This document shows, in pieces, positions 38,026-54,456 of a stretch of DNA of 57,264 nucleotides. The notes beneath the pieces are model-generated. The model had not been told where the DNA came from and did not search any database. It saw only the letters and a list, made by a program, of their open reading frames with translations. The DNA comes from Pseudoduganella lurida. GTDB taxonomy: Bacteria; Pseudomonadota; Gammaproteobacteria; Burkholderiales; Burkholderiaceae_D. A program made the position numbers and the translations under genes. The stretch's first letter is position 1; each line of letters opens with the position of its first letter. The stretch covers positions 1 through 57,264 of the forward strand of contig NZ_VLLB01000016.1 of assembly GCF_007830455.1 (NCBI RefSeq), given 5' to 3'.

Positions 38026-39207
38026 ATGATGCATGTAAGATCTTTATTTGTTTCCCTCCTGCCCGCGCCCGGCACGGCCAGTCCCACCGAACGCCTGCGC
38101 GCCAGCGGCGGTGCCCTGCTCGGCCTCTTCGTGACGGGGGCCGGCGCCCACTTTTTACTCGGGGCCGACGCGATCTGGCTGGTGGCGCCGATGGGCGCCT
38201 CGTCCGTGCTGCTGTTCTGCCTGCCCGCCAGCCCGCTGGCGCAGCCCTGGTCCGTCATCGGCGGCAACGTGATTTCCGCCCTGGTGGGCGCGGCCTGCGT
38301 ACGCTGGCTGGGCGACGTGCTGCCGATGCCGGCGCTGGCCGCCGTCGGTGCGGCCCTGGCGATCGCCGCCATGTTCACGACGCGCTGCCTGCATCCGCCC
38401 GGTGGCGCCGCGGCCCTGACGGCCGTGATCGGCGGGCCGGCCGTGCATGCGGCCGGCTTCGCGTTTCCGCTGGGTCCCGTGCTGATCGACTCGCTGCTGC
38501 TGGTGGGCGCCGCGATCGTCTACAACAACCTCACCGGCCGGCGCTACCCGCAGCGCCAGGCGCCCGTCCACCCGAACCCGCATGCGACGAAGGATGACGT
38601 GCCCACCGTACGCCTGGGCTTCAGGCCGGAAGACCTGGACGCCGTGCTGCAGCGCTACGGGCAGGTGCTCGACATCAGCCGCGACGACCTGGAAGCGCTG
38701 TTCCTGGCGACCGAGATGCGCGCCTACCAGCGCCGCTTTGGCGTGATCACCTGCGGCGACATCATGTCAAAGGATGTCGTGACGGCCGAATTCGCCAGTC
38801 CGCTGGCCGAAGCCTGGCAGGCACTGCGCGGCCACCGCATCGCCGCGCTGCCCGTGCTGAATCCGGCGCGGCGCGTGATCGGCATCGTCACGCAGGGCGA
38901 CTTCCTGCAGCATGGCGGCCTGGACGACTACCGCACCCTGCGCACCCGGCTGGCCGCGTTCCTGCGCCCCTCCGGCCTGTCGCACACGGAGAAAGCGGAA
39001 GTCGTCGGACAGATCATGACGGCCAAGCCGCGCGTGGCGCAGGCCGATACGCCGATCGTCGACCTGGTGCCGCTGATGGCCGATGCGGGACTGCACCATA
39101 TTCCCGTCGTCGACTGCGAGGGGCGGTTCGTGGGCATCGTCACGCAGTCCGATGTGGTGGCCGCGCTGTACGAACACCGCCTGGCGGAAGCGGCCGGGCC
39201 GGCCTGA
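38026..39207 (+). CDS. HPP-family membrane protein with paired CBS domains
   Basis: A 393-residue protein. The first 170 residues form an HPP domain with four to five membrane helices and the family stretch TRCLHPPGGAAAL. After a linker come two CBS domains (about 244-295 and 328-385), each ending in the pattern V-x-G-I-V-T-Q-x-D. CBS pairs usually bind adenine nucleotides and gate an attached transporter or channel. HPP proteins of chloroplasts and cyanobacteria have been linked to nitrite transport; the substrate here is not known. ATG 38026 is chosen, 4 bases after the decR stop; ATG 38005 would overlap that gene and ATG 38029 is also possible. No separate promoter is visible. Confidence 0.85.
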   Translation: MMHVRSLFVSLLPAPGTASPTERLRASGGALLGLFVTGAGAHFLLGADAIWLVAPMGASSVLLFCLPASPLAQPWSVIGGNVISALVGAACVRWLGDVLPMPALAAVGAALAIAAMFTTRCLHPPGGAAALTAVIGGPAVHAAGFAFPLGPVLIDSLLLVGAAIVYNNLTGRRYPQRQAPVHPNPHATKDDVPTVRLGFRPEDLDAVLQRYGQVLDISRDDLEALFLATEMRAYQRRFGVITCGDIMSKDVVTAEFASPLAEAWQALRGHRIAALPVLNPARRVIGIVTQGDFLQHGGLDDYRTLRTRLAAFLRPSGLSHTEKAEVVGQIMTAKPRVAQADTPIVDLVPLMADAGLHHIPVVDCEGRFVGIVTQSDVVAALYEHRLAEAAGPA

Positions 39208-39279
39208 GCTCATCCACGGCATTGACAGGGCCGCGTGAAGCATCGCAAGATCACGCACCGCCCTCACCATGGACTCCCG

Positions 39280-41094
39280 ATGAAACACCGCTTCGCCATC
39301 GGCGCGCTGGCCACGAGCCTGCTGCTTGCCTTTGCTCCTGCCCACGCCGGCCAGCCCGCCAATCCCGCCCCGGCCGGCAAGGTCTCCGCCACCGTCTCCG
39401 CCCAGGAGAGCAAAAAACTCCTGGCGCTGGCCGACGAATACTACGACGCCAATGCCCGTTTCCAGCCCGTGGGCGCGACGGAAAACGGCGATGCCCGTTT
39501 CGACGACCAGCTGGGCAAGGCCATCTTTCCCGCCGAGCGCGCGAAGCAGTACGCCCGGTACCGCGACTACACGCGCCGCCTGGCAGCCATCGACCGCAAC
39601 AAGCTGACGCACCGCGACCTGATCAACTACGACGTGCTGGCCTTCGAGCTCAAGACACTGCTGTCGTACGAGCCCTTCCCCACCCACCTGCTGCCGATCA
39701 GCCAGATGGACAGCATGCCCGTCACGCTGGCCAACTACGCCAGCGGCGAAGCCTCGCAGCCGCTCACCACCGTGAAGCAATACCGCGCCTACCTGAGCCG
39801 CCTGCAGCAGCTGCCGGGCTGGATCGACCAGGCGATCGCCAACATGCGCGAAGGCGTGCGCACCGGCGTCACGCAGCCGAAGGCCATCATGGTGTCGGCG
39901 CTGCCGCAGTTCCAGAAGCTCGTCAGCACCGTGCCAGAGCAGAGCATCTTCTACACGCCGGTCGGCAAGCTGCCGGCCAGCTTCTCCGCCGCGGACAAGG
40001 CCGCGCTGACACGCGACTACCGCGCCGCCGTGGCGAAGCTGCAGCCGGCCCTGGCCCGCCTGGCCACGTACATCGAGCAGGACTACATTCCCGCCTGCCG
40101 CACCTCGACGGGCCTGGGCGACGTGCCGAATGGCCGCGCCTGGTATGCGGCCAGCATCGCCGACACCACGACGACGGACCTGACGCCCGAAACGATTCAC
40201 GCCACCGGCCTGAAGGAAGTGGCGCGCATCCAGGGCGAGTTCGCGAAGCTGGGCCCGCAGCTGGGCTACACGGGCGCGCCGGCCGGCCTCCCCGTGTGGG
40301 TGTCGCAGCAGCCGCGCTTCTTCCCGTTCAAGACGGAGGATGAAGTGCAGGCCGTGTACCGCCAGCTGAACGGCGTGCTGGACGAAAAACTGCCGGCCAT
40401 GTTCACGCTGCTGCCGAAGGCGAAGCTGGACCTGCGGCTGGAGCCGGAACTGTCGCGCGACACGGCGTCCGACCACTACACGTCACCGGCCAGCGACGGC
40501 TCGCGGCCCGGCGTGTTCTGGTCCGTCGTTACCGATCCGGCCAAGTACGGCAGCACGGGCATGACGACGCTGTTCCTCCACGAAGGCAAGCCCGGTCACC
40601 ACTTCCACATCGCGCTGATGCAGGAGCTGGGGCTGCCGAACTTCCGCAAGTTCGGCGGCAACACGGCGTTCACGGAAGGCTGGGCGCTGTATGCCGAAAC
40701 GCTGGGCCGCGAGATGAAGCTGTTCGACGACCCGGCCCAGTACTTCGGCCACCTGAACGACGAGCTGCTGCGCGCCACCCGCCTCGTGGTCGACACGGGC
40801 ATGCACGCGAAAGGCTGGACGCGCGAGCAGTCGATCCAGTACATGAAGGACACGCTGGGCTACGATGCGGTGGCGAAAAGCGAGACGGAACGCTACATGG
40901 CGTGGCCGGGCCAGGCGCTGGCCTACAAGATCGGTGCGCTGAAGATCCAGGAACTGCGCCAGCGTGCGCAGGCGGCACTGGGCGACAAGTTCAGCCTGCC
41001 GGCCTTCCACGAACAGGTGCTGGGCGACGGCACGTTGCCGTTGAGTCTGCTGGAGGCGAAGATCGACCGCTGGATCGCGGCACGGAAGGGATAG
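39280..41094 (+). CDS. Exported DUF885-family protein (putative metallo-carboxypeptidase-like)
   Basis: A 604-residue protein with signal peptide MKHRFAIGALATSLLLAFAP, cut near AHAG. It has the DUF885 hallmark HEGKPGHHFH at about residues 434-443, a zinc-like site, followed by FTEGWALYAETLGREM that supplies a further acidic ligand. Several genomes carry multiple DUF885 paralogues, thought to be exported peptidases, but biochemical proof is thin. The ATG at 39280 is chosen because the signal peptide begins there; an in-frame start 15 codons earlier would spoil it. It is 72 bases after the HPP-CBS gene and may be separate from it. Convergent with the thioesterase gene. Confidence 0.85.
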   Translation: MKHRFAIGALATSLLLAFAPAHAGQPANPAPAGKVSATVSAQESKKLLALADEYYDANARFQPVGATENGDARFDDQLGKAIFPAERAKQYARYRDYTRRLAAIDRNKLTHRDLINYDVLAFELKTLLSYEPFPTHLLPISQMDSMPVTLANYASGEASQPLTTVKQYRAYLSRLQQLPGWIDQAIANMREGVRTGVTQPKAIMVSALPQFQKLVSTVPEQSIFYTPVGKLPASFSAADKAALTRDYRAAVAKLQPALARLATYIEQDYIPACRTSTGLGDVPNGRAWYAASIADTTTTDLTPETIHATGLKEVARIQGEFAKLGPQLGYTGAPAGLPVWVSQQPRFFPFKTEDEVQAVYRQLNGVLDEKLPAMFTLLPKAKLDLRLEPELSRDTASDHYTSPASDGSRPGVFWSVVTDPAKYGSTGMTTLFLHEGKPGHHFHIALMQELGLPNFRKFGGNTAFTEGWALYAETLGREMKLFDDPAQYFGHLNDELLRATRLVVDTGMHAKGWTREQSIQYMKDTLGYDAVAKSETERYMAWPGQALAYKIGALKIQELRQRAQAALGDKFSLPAFHEQVLGDGTLPLSLLEAKIDRWIAARKG

Positions 41095-41178
41095 TCTGAA
41101 AGTGGGTGCATCTGCAATGGGTGCACCCGGCCCATCTTCGCGCGGCACCGGGCGTGCCGCGCTGTTGGCTGCCATCGC

Positions 41179-41637
41179 TTACTTCTTCAGCGCATAGCGC
41201 TTGATGCGCTTGATCACCAGCTCCGGCATCGCCTTGATCTGCTTGGTGTGGCTGGCAAACACGATCTGCTGGCGCCCCACCGACACCGGATTGCCGTTCG
41301 CATAGAAGCGGAACTCCAGCCAGAACGAGCAGCGCTTCACATCGTAGGCATTCACTTCGCAGGTGATTTCCTGGAACGGGAACGTTTCAAGCAGGTAGTC
41401 CTGCTGCGCATGCTTGGTGATGAACACCCCTTCCTGTTGCAGCATGTCGCGCGAAATGCATTCGTAGAACCATTTTTCGCGGCAGATGCCCTGCCATTCG
41501 AAATACCGGGCAAAATAAGTATTGCCATAAGCATTCGAGTCCTTCAGGTAGATCGTCAGGTGGTGGTGGAAGGTCTGTGCGGCGTTGAGGTCGTTGCTGG
41601 TCCCTGCATCGTTGGCGACGTTGGCATGCATAAACAT
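41179..41637 (-). CDS. Hotdog-fold acyl-CoA thioesterase-like protein
   Basis: A 152-residue single hotdog domain. The core helix region reads LKDSNAYGNTYFARYFEWQG (residues 31-50), followed by Cys52-Arg-Glu, then a beta-sheet tail ending with a basic IKRIKRYALKK. The D-x-N-x-x-G-N-x-Y-F-x-x-Y-F motif is typical of 4-hydroxybenzoyl-CoA/YbgC-like thioesterases, and the WQG-x-CRE element recalls the polyketide (enediyne-type) thioesterases CalE7 and DynE7. No polyketide or fatty acid synthase gene is near. AGGGAG stands before the ATG at 41637. It is divergent from an orphan histidine kinase with a 204-base shared gap. Confidence 0.8.
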   Translation of the reverse strand: MFMHANVANDAGTSNDLNAAQTFHHHLTIYLKDSNAYGNTYFARYFEWQGICREKWFYECISRDMLQQEGVFITKHAQQDYLLETFPFQEITCEVNAYDVKRCSFWLEFRFYANGNPVSVGRQQIVFASHTKQIKAMPELVIKRIKRYALKK

Positions 41638-41841
41638 TTTATTCTCCCTAGTGGTGGTAGCGTCTGTTGGCGACAGTTCGTTTTACTTTCCGAACACCTC
41701 TACTTTTTGCCGTAAAGCATTTTCGCCGTTTGACTTGCCGCAAAGCCATAGCGAATAGCGTGCAGTTGAGCAAGACATCACCACAATCTGTTGCTAAGAT
41801 CGGTTGCCTGTTAAGAAAAATTTAATGGCCAAGGAGCGCGC

Positions 41842-43266
41842 ATGTACTCGATCTTGCCGGCACTGGTGTCCCTCGTTTTTCTCAGCTACGGCGCCTACGT
41901 GCTCAACTCGCGCGGCACGACGAGCATCAGCCTGACATTCTTCCTGGTCTGCATCACCACTTTCAGCTGGCAGGCCACGTGGGCACTGCTGTTCCAGGTA
42001 CACAATCCCGAGACAGCCTTGATGCTGGCCAGGCTAGGCTACCTGCCGATCCTGTTCCTCCCCACCACGCTGTACCACTTCATTGCCGAACTGACGGGCC
42101 AGCGGGGCGAGAAGCCCTTCGTGCAGGCCAGCTATGCGCTGGCCGCCCTGCTGACCCTGCTGACGGCCTCGACGGACTGGTTCCTGTCCGGCATGTACAC
42201 CTACTTCTTCGGCTACTACCCGAAAGCGGGCTGGCTGCACCCCGTGCACCTGGTGCAAACGGTGACCGTGGTGCTGCGCGGCCTGTACCTGCTGTACCGC
42301 CGGCAAGGGCTGGCGATGTCGACGGAAAAGGCGCGGCTGCGCTATTGCCTGTTCAGCATCCTGATCTATTTTTTCGCGGCGGTGGATTACCTGTGCAACT
42401 ACGGCGTGGAGTTCTATCCGCCGGGCGTGCTGTTCATTGCCGCCAGCCTGGGGCTGATCGCCCAGGCGATGGTGCGGCACAACCTGCTGGCCGATCCGCT
42501 GGCCACGGCGGCCAGCATCGCCCACGAGGTGCGCACGCCGCTGGCCACGATCCGCAGCCAGTCGCGCGTGCTGGCGCGCAACCTGCCGGAGCTGATCGCC
42601 GGCTACCGGCGCTCGCAGACGTCCGGCCTGAGCGACGACCAGCTGGCCTACCTGAGCGAGATCGCCCAGCACATCGAGGCCGAAGTGTCGCGCTCGAACT
42701 TCATCGTCGACATGCTGCTGGCCTCGGCCCGCATCGGCAGCCTGGAACGGGACACGTTCGCGCTGCACTCCGTGAAGGGAGCGGTGGAGGAGGCGCTGGC
42801 CTGCTATCCCTTTACCGAGCACGAACGGGAACGCGTGAGCGTGGCGGTGCGCGACGATTTCCGCTTCTACGGCTCGGATACGCTGCTCGTCTACGTGCTG
42901 TACAACCTGCTGAAGAACGCGCTGCAGGCCACGCGCGTGAAGGGCCGCGGCACCGTGCGGGTGGAAGCGCTGCGCGATGGGGACCAGAACCTGCTGATGG
43001 TGACGGACACCGGCCACGGCATCGCCGCGGACGTGCTGCCCCACGTGTTCGAGCCGTTCTACACGACCCGCAAGACGGGCGGCGGCACGGGCATGGGCCT
43101 GGCGTTCTGCCACAAGGTCGTCACCGCCTTCGGTGGCACCATCCGCTGCGAGTCGGAGGTAGGCAACTACACCCGCTTTACCCTGGTTTTTCCGAAGGAG
43201 CGCCCGCTGCCGGCCCCGTCAGCGGCGCTCCCTGACCCCTTTCCCGTCCCCGACCGCGCCCGCTGA
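41842..43266 (+). CDS. Orphan multi-span sensor histidine kinase
   Basis: A 474-residue kinase. The first 215 residues contain about seven hydrophobic segments of the HisKA_7TM type with short loops, so the signal is probably small, lipidic or membrane-borne. The H-box is SIAHEVRTPLATI with phospho-accepting His228, followed by an unusually long insertion (about 30 residues, LPELIAGYRRSQ...) between the H-box helices as in CqsS/LqsS-like kinases. The ATPase part has NLLKNALQA, DTGHGI and GTGMGLAFCHKVV. AAGGAG stands 5 bases before the ATG. No response regulator or synthase gene is adjacent; the divergent neighbour is a hotdog thioesterase. The quorum-sensing resemblance is an inference from kinase architecture only. 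Confidence 0.85.
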   Translation: MYSILPALVSLVFLSYGAYVLNSRGTTSISLTFFLVCITTFSWQATWALLFQVHNPETALMLARLGYLPILFLPTTLYHFIAELTGQRGEKPFVQASYALAALLTLLTASTDWFLSGMYTYFFGYYPKAGWLHPVHLVQTVTVVLRGLYLLYRRQGLAMSTEKARLRYCLFSILIYFFAAVDYLCNYGVEFYPPGVLFIAASLGLIAQAMVRHNLLADPLATAASIAHEVRTPLATIRSQSRVLARNLPELIAGYRRSQTSGLSDDQLAYLSEIAQHIEAEVSRSNFIVDMLLASARIGSLERDTFALHSVKGAVEEALACYPFTEHERERVSVAVRDDFRFYGSDTLLVYVLYNLLKNALQATRVKGRGTVRVEALRDGDQNLLMVTDTGHGIAADVLPHVFEPFYTTRKTGGGTGMGLAFCHKVVTAFGGTIRCESEVGNYTRFTLVFPKERPLPAPSAALPDPFPVPDRAR

Positions 43267-43330
43267 AAATAGGGACAGACCCCATTTTTCAGGAAACAAT
43301 TGCCGAGAAAATGGGGTCTGTCCCTATTTT
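43266..43330. terminator. 23-bp perfect inverted repeat between convergent genes (bidirectional terminator)
   Basis: The arms (43266-43288 and 43308-43330) are exact complements over 23 bases with a 19-base loop; they carry AAAATAGGGACAGACCCC. The left arm starts at the last base of the kinase stop codon and the right arm ends 2 bases before the opposing stop. T runs at both outer ends fit termination in both directions. It shares the GGGACAG word with the repeat at 26570. Confidence 0.8.
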
Positions 43331-43332
43331 TG

Positions 43333-43941
43333 CTATTTTTGAAGCAACGCCGTCTTCACGATCTCGTCCAGCACCTCCTGGTGCCCCAGCACGAACACCT
43401 TCCGCCCGTCGAGCATGTTCAGGATGAACCCCTGCCCGTCCCGCACGCGGCGCTGGAAATCGGGGAGCGAATACAGGTTGGGATTGATCTTGCGGCGCAG
43501 CAGCCGCTCCGCCGCCGGCAGCCGGTTCAGCAGCTCGCCATACGTGGTGTTCTCGCCGATCAGCAGCAGCTCCACGGCATCGGTGGACGCATCGTCTTCC
43601 TGCGCCGTCTTCCCGTACACGAAGGCCACGTTCAGCGCCTTGCGCATCGGCGCCAGCACGGAATGCAGCACGCTGACGACGCTGAACGTCTTGCGCACGA
43701 TGCTCGCCAGCTCGTCGTACACGGGGCTGTCCTTGTTGGGCCGGAACTGGCGCACATTGCCGATGCGTTCCGAGACGATCAGCCCGGCCTCGTGCAGCCG
43801 CTTCAGTTCGCGCTGCGCGGAGGCGCTGCCGAGCCCCGTCTGCCGCATGATCTCGTTCAGGTGGAAGCCTTCGTTGACTCGTACAAACAACAAGCCCAGC
43901 AGTTTCTGCTGGGCGGGGGAAAACAGGGCCGAGGGAATCAT
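43333..43941 (-). CDS. Winged-helix protein with a decayed nucleotidyltransferase domain
   Basis: A 202-residue protein. Residues 1-85 form a winged helix (MRQTGLGSASAQRELKRLHEAGLI) close to a known family that joins this helix to an MNT-type nucleotidyltransferase. The transferase part (about 90-185) lost key residues: the usual GS motif reads Gly110-Lys111, and the paired aspartates (SDIDL in active relatives) appear as TDAVEL (Asp121, Glu124) with one extra residue. The start is taken at ATG 43941 (MIPSALFSPAQQ), where the family begins; ATG 43980 is possible. It probably works as a DNA-binding regulator or a toxin/antitoxin-derived remnant rather than an active enzyme. It is convergent with the orphan kinase and divergent from the GFA gene. 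Confidence 0.75.
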   Translation of the reverse strand: MIPSALFSPAQQKLLGLLFVRVNEGFHLNEIMRQTGLGSASAQRELKRLHEAGLIVSERIGNVRQFRPNKDSPVYDELASIVRKTFSVVSVLHSVLAPMRKALNVAFVYGKTAQEDDASTDAVELLLIGENTTYGELLNRLPAAERLLRRKINPNLYSLPDFQRRVRDGQGFILNMLDGRKVFVLGHQEVLDEIVKTALLQK

Positions 43942-44049
43942 GGACCAAATCTTAGCATGGCAGATCCGCGACGGCGCCACGCCACGGCCCGTGCCGGACG
44001 CTACAATCGCCGGATCAGATTACTGGGGTTCAGTGAAATGGAAAACGCC

Positions 44050-44448
44050 ATGAAGACGCATCAGGGCAGCTGCCACTGCGGCGCGGTGCGGTATGCCGCC
44101 ACCTTCGACCTGGCGGACGGCACCCTCCGCTGCAACTGCTCGATCTGCACGAAGAAACGCTGGTGGGGCGCGACGATGCCGCGGTCACGGTTCGTCCTGC
44201 TGCAGGGCGAGGACGCGCTGACGGACTATACCTTCGGCCGCCACGTGGAGCGGCACCGCTTCTGCCGCCATTGCGGCGTGCAGCCGTTCATCTTCACCAC
44301 GTCGCCAACGCACGGCGATTTCGTCATCGTCAACGTGGCAACGCTCGATGACGTGAGCGACGAGGAACTCGCCGCGGCGCCGGTGCGATACGTCGATGGC
44401 CGCCATGACGACTGGCAGACACCTCCTGCGGTGACGTCGCACCTCTAG
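44050..44448 (+). CDS. GFA-family zinc protein (CENP-V/GFA domain)
   Basis: A 132-residue single-domain protein of the glutathione-dependent formaldehyde-activating (GFA/CENP-V) family. The structural zinc site is formed by Cys8-x-Cys10 and Cys72-x-x-Cys75, with a second set Cys28-x-Cys30-x-x-Cys33 that usually holds the reactive zinc. Only a few members act on formaldehyde, so the substrate is open. ATG 44050 is chosen because it gives the usual short N-terminus (MKTHQGSCHCG) and has GGAAA upstream; ATG 44038 in the same frame is the alternative. Convergent with rpoC, whose terminator lies just downstream. Confidence 0.82.
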   Translation: MKTHQGSCHCGAVRYAATFDLADGTLRCNCSICTKKRWWGATMPRSRFVLLQGEDALTDYTFGRHVERHRFCRHCGVQPFIFTTSPTHGDFVIVNVATLDDVSDEELAAAPVRYVDGRHDDWQTPPAVTSHL

Positions 44449-44466
44449 GCAGCCAAGGCGACAGTC

Positions 44467-44495
44467 AAAAAAAAACGGCACCCCAAGGTGCCGTT
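44467..44495 (-). terminator. Rho-independent terminator of the rplKAJL-rpoBC block
   Basis: On the minus strand AACGGCACC, loop TTGG, GGTGCCGTT is followed by a run of T (nine T in total at 44475-44467). It lies 43 bases after the rpoC stop codon. Confidence 0.92.
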
Positions 44496-44538
44496 CTTGT
44501 TCCAGGCCGTCAGGCCCGAATGTGGATCAGGGTGAGAC

Positions 44539-48780
<4,242 letters not shown>

Positions 48781-48782
48781 GT

Positions 48783-48840
48783 ATCACTCCAGGTAGTGAT
48801 GAATTCTTGAAGTTGCCCGGGAAGCGCTGGCTTCCCGGGC
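48783..48840 (-). other. Two hairpins in the rpoB-rpoC spacer
   Basis: GCCCGGGAAG (48815-48824) pairs perfectly with CTTCCCGGGC (48831-48840), and ATCACT (48783-48788) pairs with AGTGAT (48795-48800) just before the rpoC start. The 10-bp stem may mark an RNA-processing or stability site. There is no T run, so termination is unlikely. Confidence 0.6.
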
Positions 48841-48850
48841 GGCGTGCAGC

Positions 48851-52966
<4,116 letters not shown>

Positions 52967-53130
52967 TCCGTGAGTGACAGGAAAGGGTAGAGAATTCAGG
53001 TTTCGGCTTGTATGCTCGCGACAGCGGGGCTAACATTCAGGCGAAACCTCAAGGCACTACCGCTCCTGCGGGGAAACAAAAGGCACAAAAGAAGCTACTT
53101 CAACAACTAAATACAGCAGAGACGACAAAG

Positions 53131-53182
53131 GAGCCAAAGCCGGCCCTCCCCCTTTTCAGAAGGAGAGCCTGGACTTTGGCTC
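53131..53182 (-). promoter_or_regulatory. Hairpin in the rplL-rpoB spacer (attenuator-like)
   Basis: GAGCCAAAG (53131-53139) pairs with CTTTGGCTC (53174-53182), enclosing a C-rich stretch that can form a smaller stem. It lies 35 bases after rplL in a 250-base spacer before rpoB, where partial termination is known in E. coli. There is no strong T run, so its strength is uncertain. Confidence 0.5.
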
Positions 53183-53216
53183 GGGCGCTAAGTGTTGCCG
53201 GCGCCGATGATACGAA

Positions 53217-53591
53217 TTACTTCAGGTCAGCCTTGGCGCCTGCATCTTCCAGCTTCTTCTTGCCGGCTTCAGCGTCAGCTTTCGACAGGGCTTCCTTCAC
53301 GACCTTCGGTGCGCCGTCGACCACGTCTTTGGCTTCTTTCAGGCCCAGACCGGTGATTTCACGCACGGCCTTGATGACGCCGACCTTGTTCGCGCCGACT
53401 TCCGACAGGACCAGGTTGAACTCGGTCTGCTCTTCAGCAGCAGCTGCAGGGCCTGCGCCGCCAGCTGCAGGTGCCGACAGGGCAGCTGCCGACACGCCGA
53501 ACTTCTCTTCGAACGCCTTGACCAGGTCGTTCAGTTCCAGCACGGTCAGGTTGCCAACGGCTTCCAGGATATCTTCTTTGCTAATTGCCAT
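53217..53591 (-). CDS. rplL: 50S ribosomal protein L7/L12
   Basis: The 124-residue acidic stalk protein. The N-terminal dimer domain starts MAISKEDILEAVGNLTVLEL; an alanine-rich hinge (about 35-55) joins it to the C-terminal domain, which has the conserved KVGVIKAVREITGLGLKEAK helix used for factor binding. Several L12 dimers attach to L10 and recruit EF-Tu and EF-G. It follows rplJ after 67 bases. No anomalies. Confidence 0.99.
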   Translation of the reverse strand: MAISKEDILEAVGNLTVLELNDLVKAFEEKFGVSAAALSAPAAGGAGPAAAAEEQTEFNLVLSEVGANKVGVIKAVREITGLGLKEAKDVVDGAPKVVKEALSKADAEAGKKKLEDAGAKADLK

Positions 53592-53658
53592 TTGAAACTC
53601 CTAATTGATTTGTATGCTTACAGATTGATTACTTGACTTGTCCAACAACGGGCAGCAA

Positions 53659-54204
53659 TCAAGCGGCCGGCGCTTCTTCAGCCGCTGGGGCTGCGTCTGC
53701 TGCAGGCGCTTCGGCGCCTTCGCTGTTTTTGGCTGCCAGGGCAGCCAGACCACGTGCAAAGCTCGACACCGGAGCCAGCCAGACACCAGCCAGCTGGGCC
53801 AGCAGGACTTCACGGCTCGGGATGTTCGCCAGTGCCGACACGCCAGCCACATCGAGCTGCTTGCCTGCAAAGTTACCTGCCTTGATGACCAGCTTGTCGT
53901 TGGTCTTGGCGAAGTCGGAAATGACTTTCGCTGCGGCCACGGCATCGTCCGAGATCGAGTAGATCAGCGGACCGGTCATTGCGTCGGACAGGTTGGCGAA
54001 CTGCGTGCCTTCGACAGAGCGACGGGCCAGCGTGTTCTTCAGAACACGCAGGTACACGCCCTGGGCACGCGCGGTTGCACGGAGTTTCGTCAAGTGAGCA
54101 ACCTGGATGCCACGGTACTCAGCCACGACGATCGTTTGCGCAGATGCTACTTTTGCGGAAACTTCGGCGACGACGGCCTTTTTGTCATTCAGATTGAGAC
54201 CCAC
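53659..54204 (-). CDS. rplJ: 50S ribosomal protein L10
   Basis: L10 anchors L7/L12 dimers to 23S rRNA. The product is 181 residues and begins with GTG at 54204 (VGLNLNDKKAVVAEVSAK); AAGGAG stands 7 bases upstream, which decides this start over an in-frame ATG at 54255 inside the leader. An Ala/Glu-rich tail (SEGAEAPAADAAPAAEEAPAA) makes it longer than the 165-residue E. coli protein, as in other betaproteobacteria. In E. coli an L10-L12 complex binds the leader RNA to repress translation of this gene, and a matching leader lies directly upstream. Confidence 0.98.
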   Translation of the reverse strand: MGLNLNDKKAVVAEVSAKVASAQTIVVAEYRGIQVAHLTKLRATARAQGVYLRVLKNTLARRSVEGTQFANLSDAMTGPLIYSISDDAVAAAKVISDFAKTNDKLVIKAGNFAGKQLDVAGVSALANIPSREVLLAQLAGVWLAPVSSFARGLAALAAKNSEGAEAPAADAAPAAEEAPAA

Positions 54205-54244
54205 GGTCAATCTCCTTAAAGGATGCAGAAAAATTTCCGCATCG

Positions 54245-54375
54245 GTTTCGAACAACGGCGTCCGAGGTTAGGAGTCCAATGGACTGCAAAACTTGTTCGG
54301 GTACACCATCTGCGTTGGGGAACATCGCTGTTCATTAACCAGTTGCCTGCCTGCTGCTTCCGGCCCAACGGTCTT
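54245..54375 (-). promoter_or_regulatory. L10 leader (autoregulatory mRNA structure)
   Basis: Upstream of rplJ the RNA can form an outer stem between CGTTGGG-type arms (54364-54370 with 54313-54319) and a second stem between CGAACAA (54299-54293 on the minus strand) and TTGTTCG (54255-54249). The latter encloses the small hairpin AGTCC-ATT-GGACT with the conserved CTCCTAACC after it. The segment CAAAGACCGTTGGG is also typical of these leaders. This is where the L10-L12 complex is expected to bind. Confidence 0.7.
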
Positions 54376-54456
54376 TGATTGCCTGGCCCGCACTTCCGTA
54401 CGGACCAGCCCAAAGATGTGCCCGGTTAGTATTCCACCGGGGCTTGATTCTGTTGC

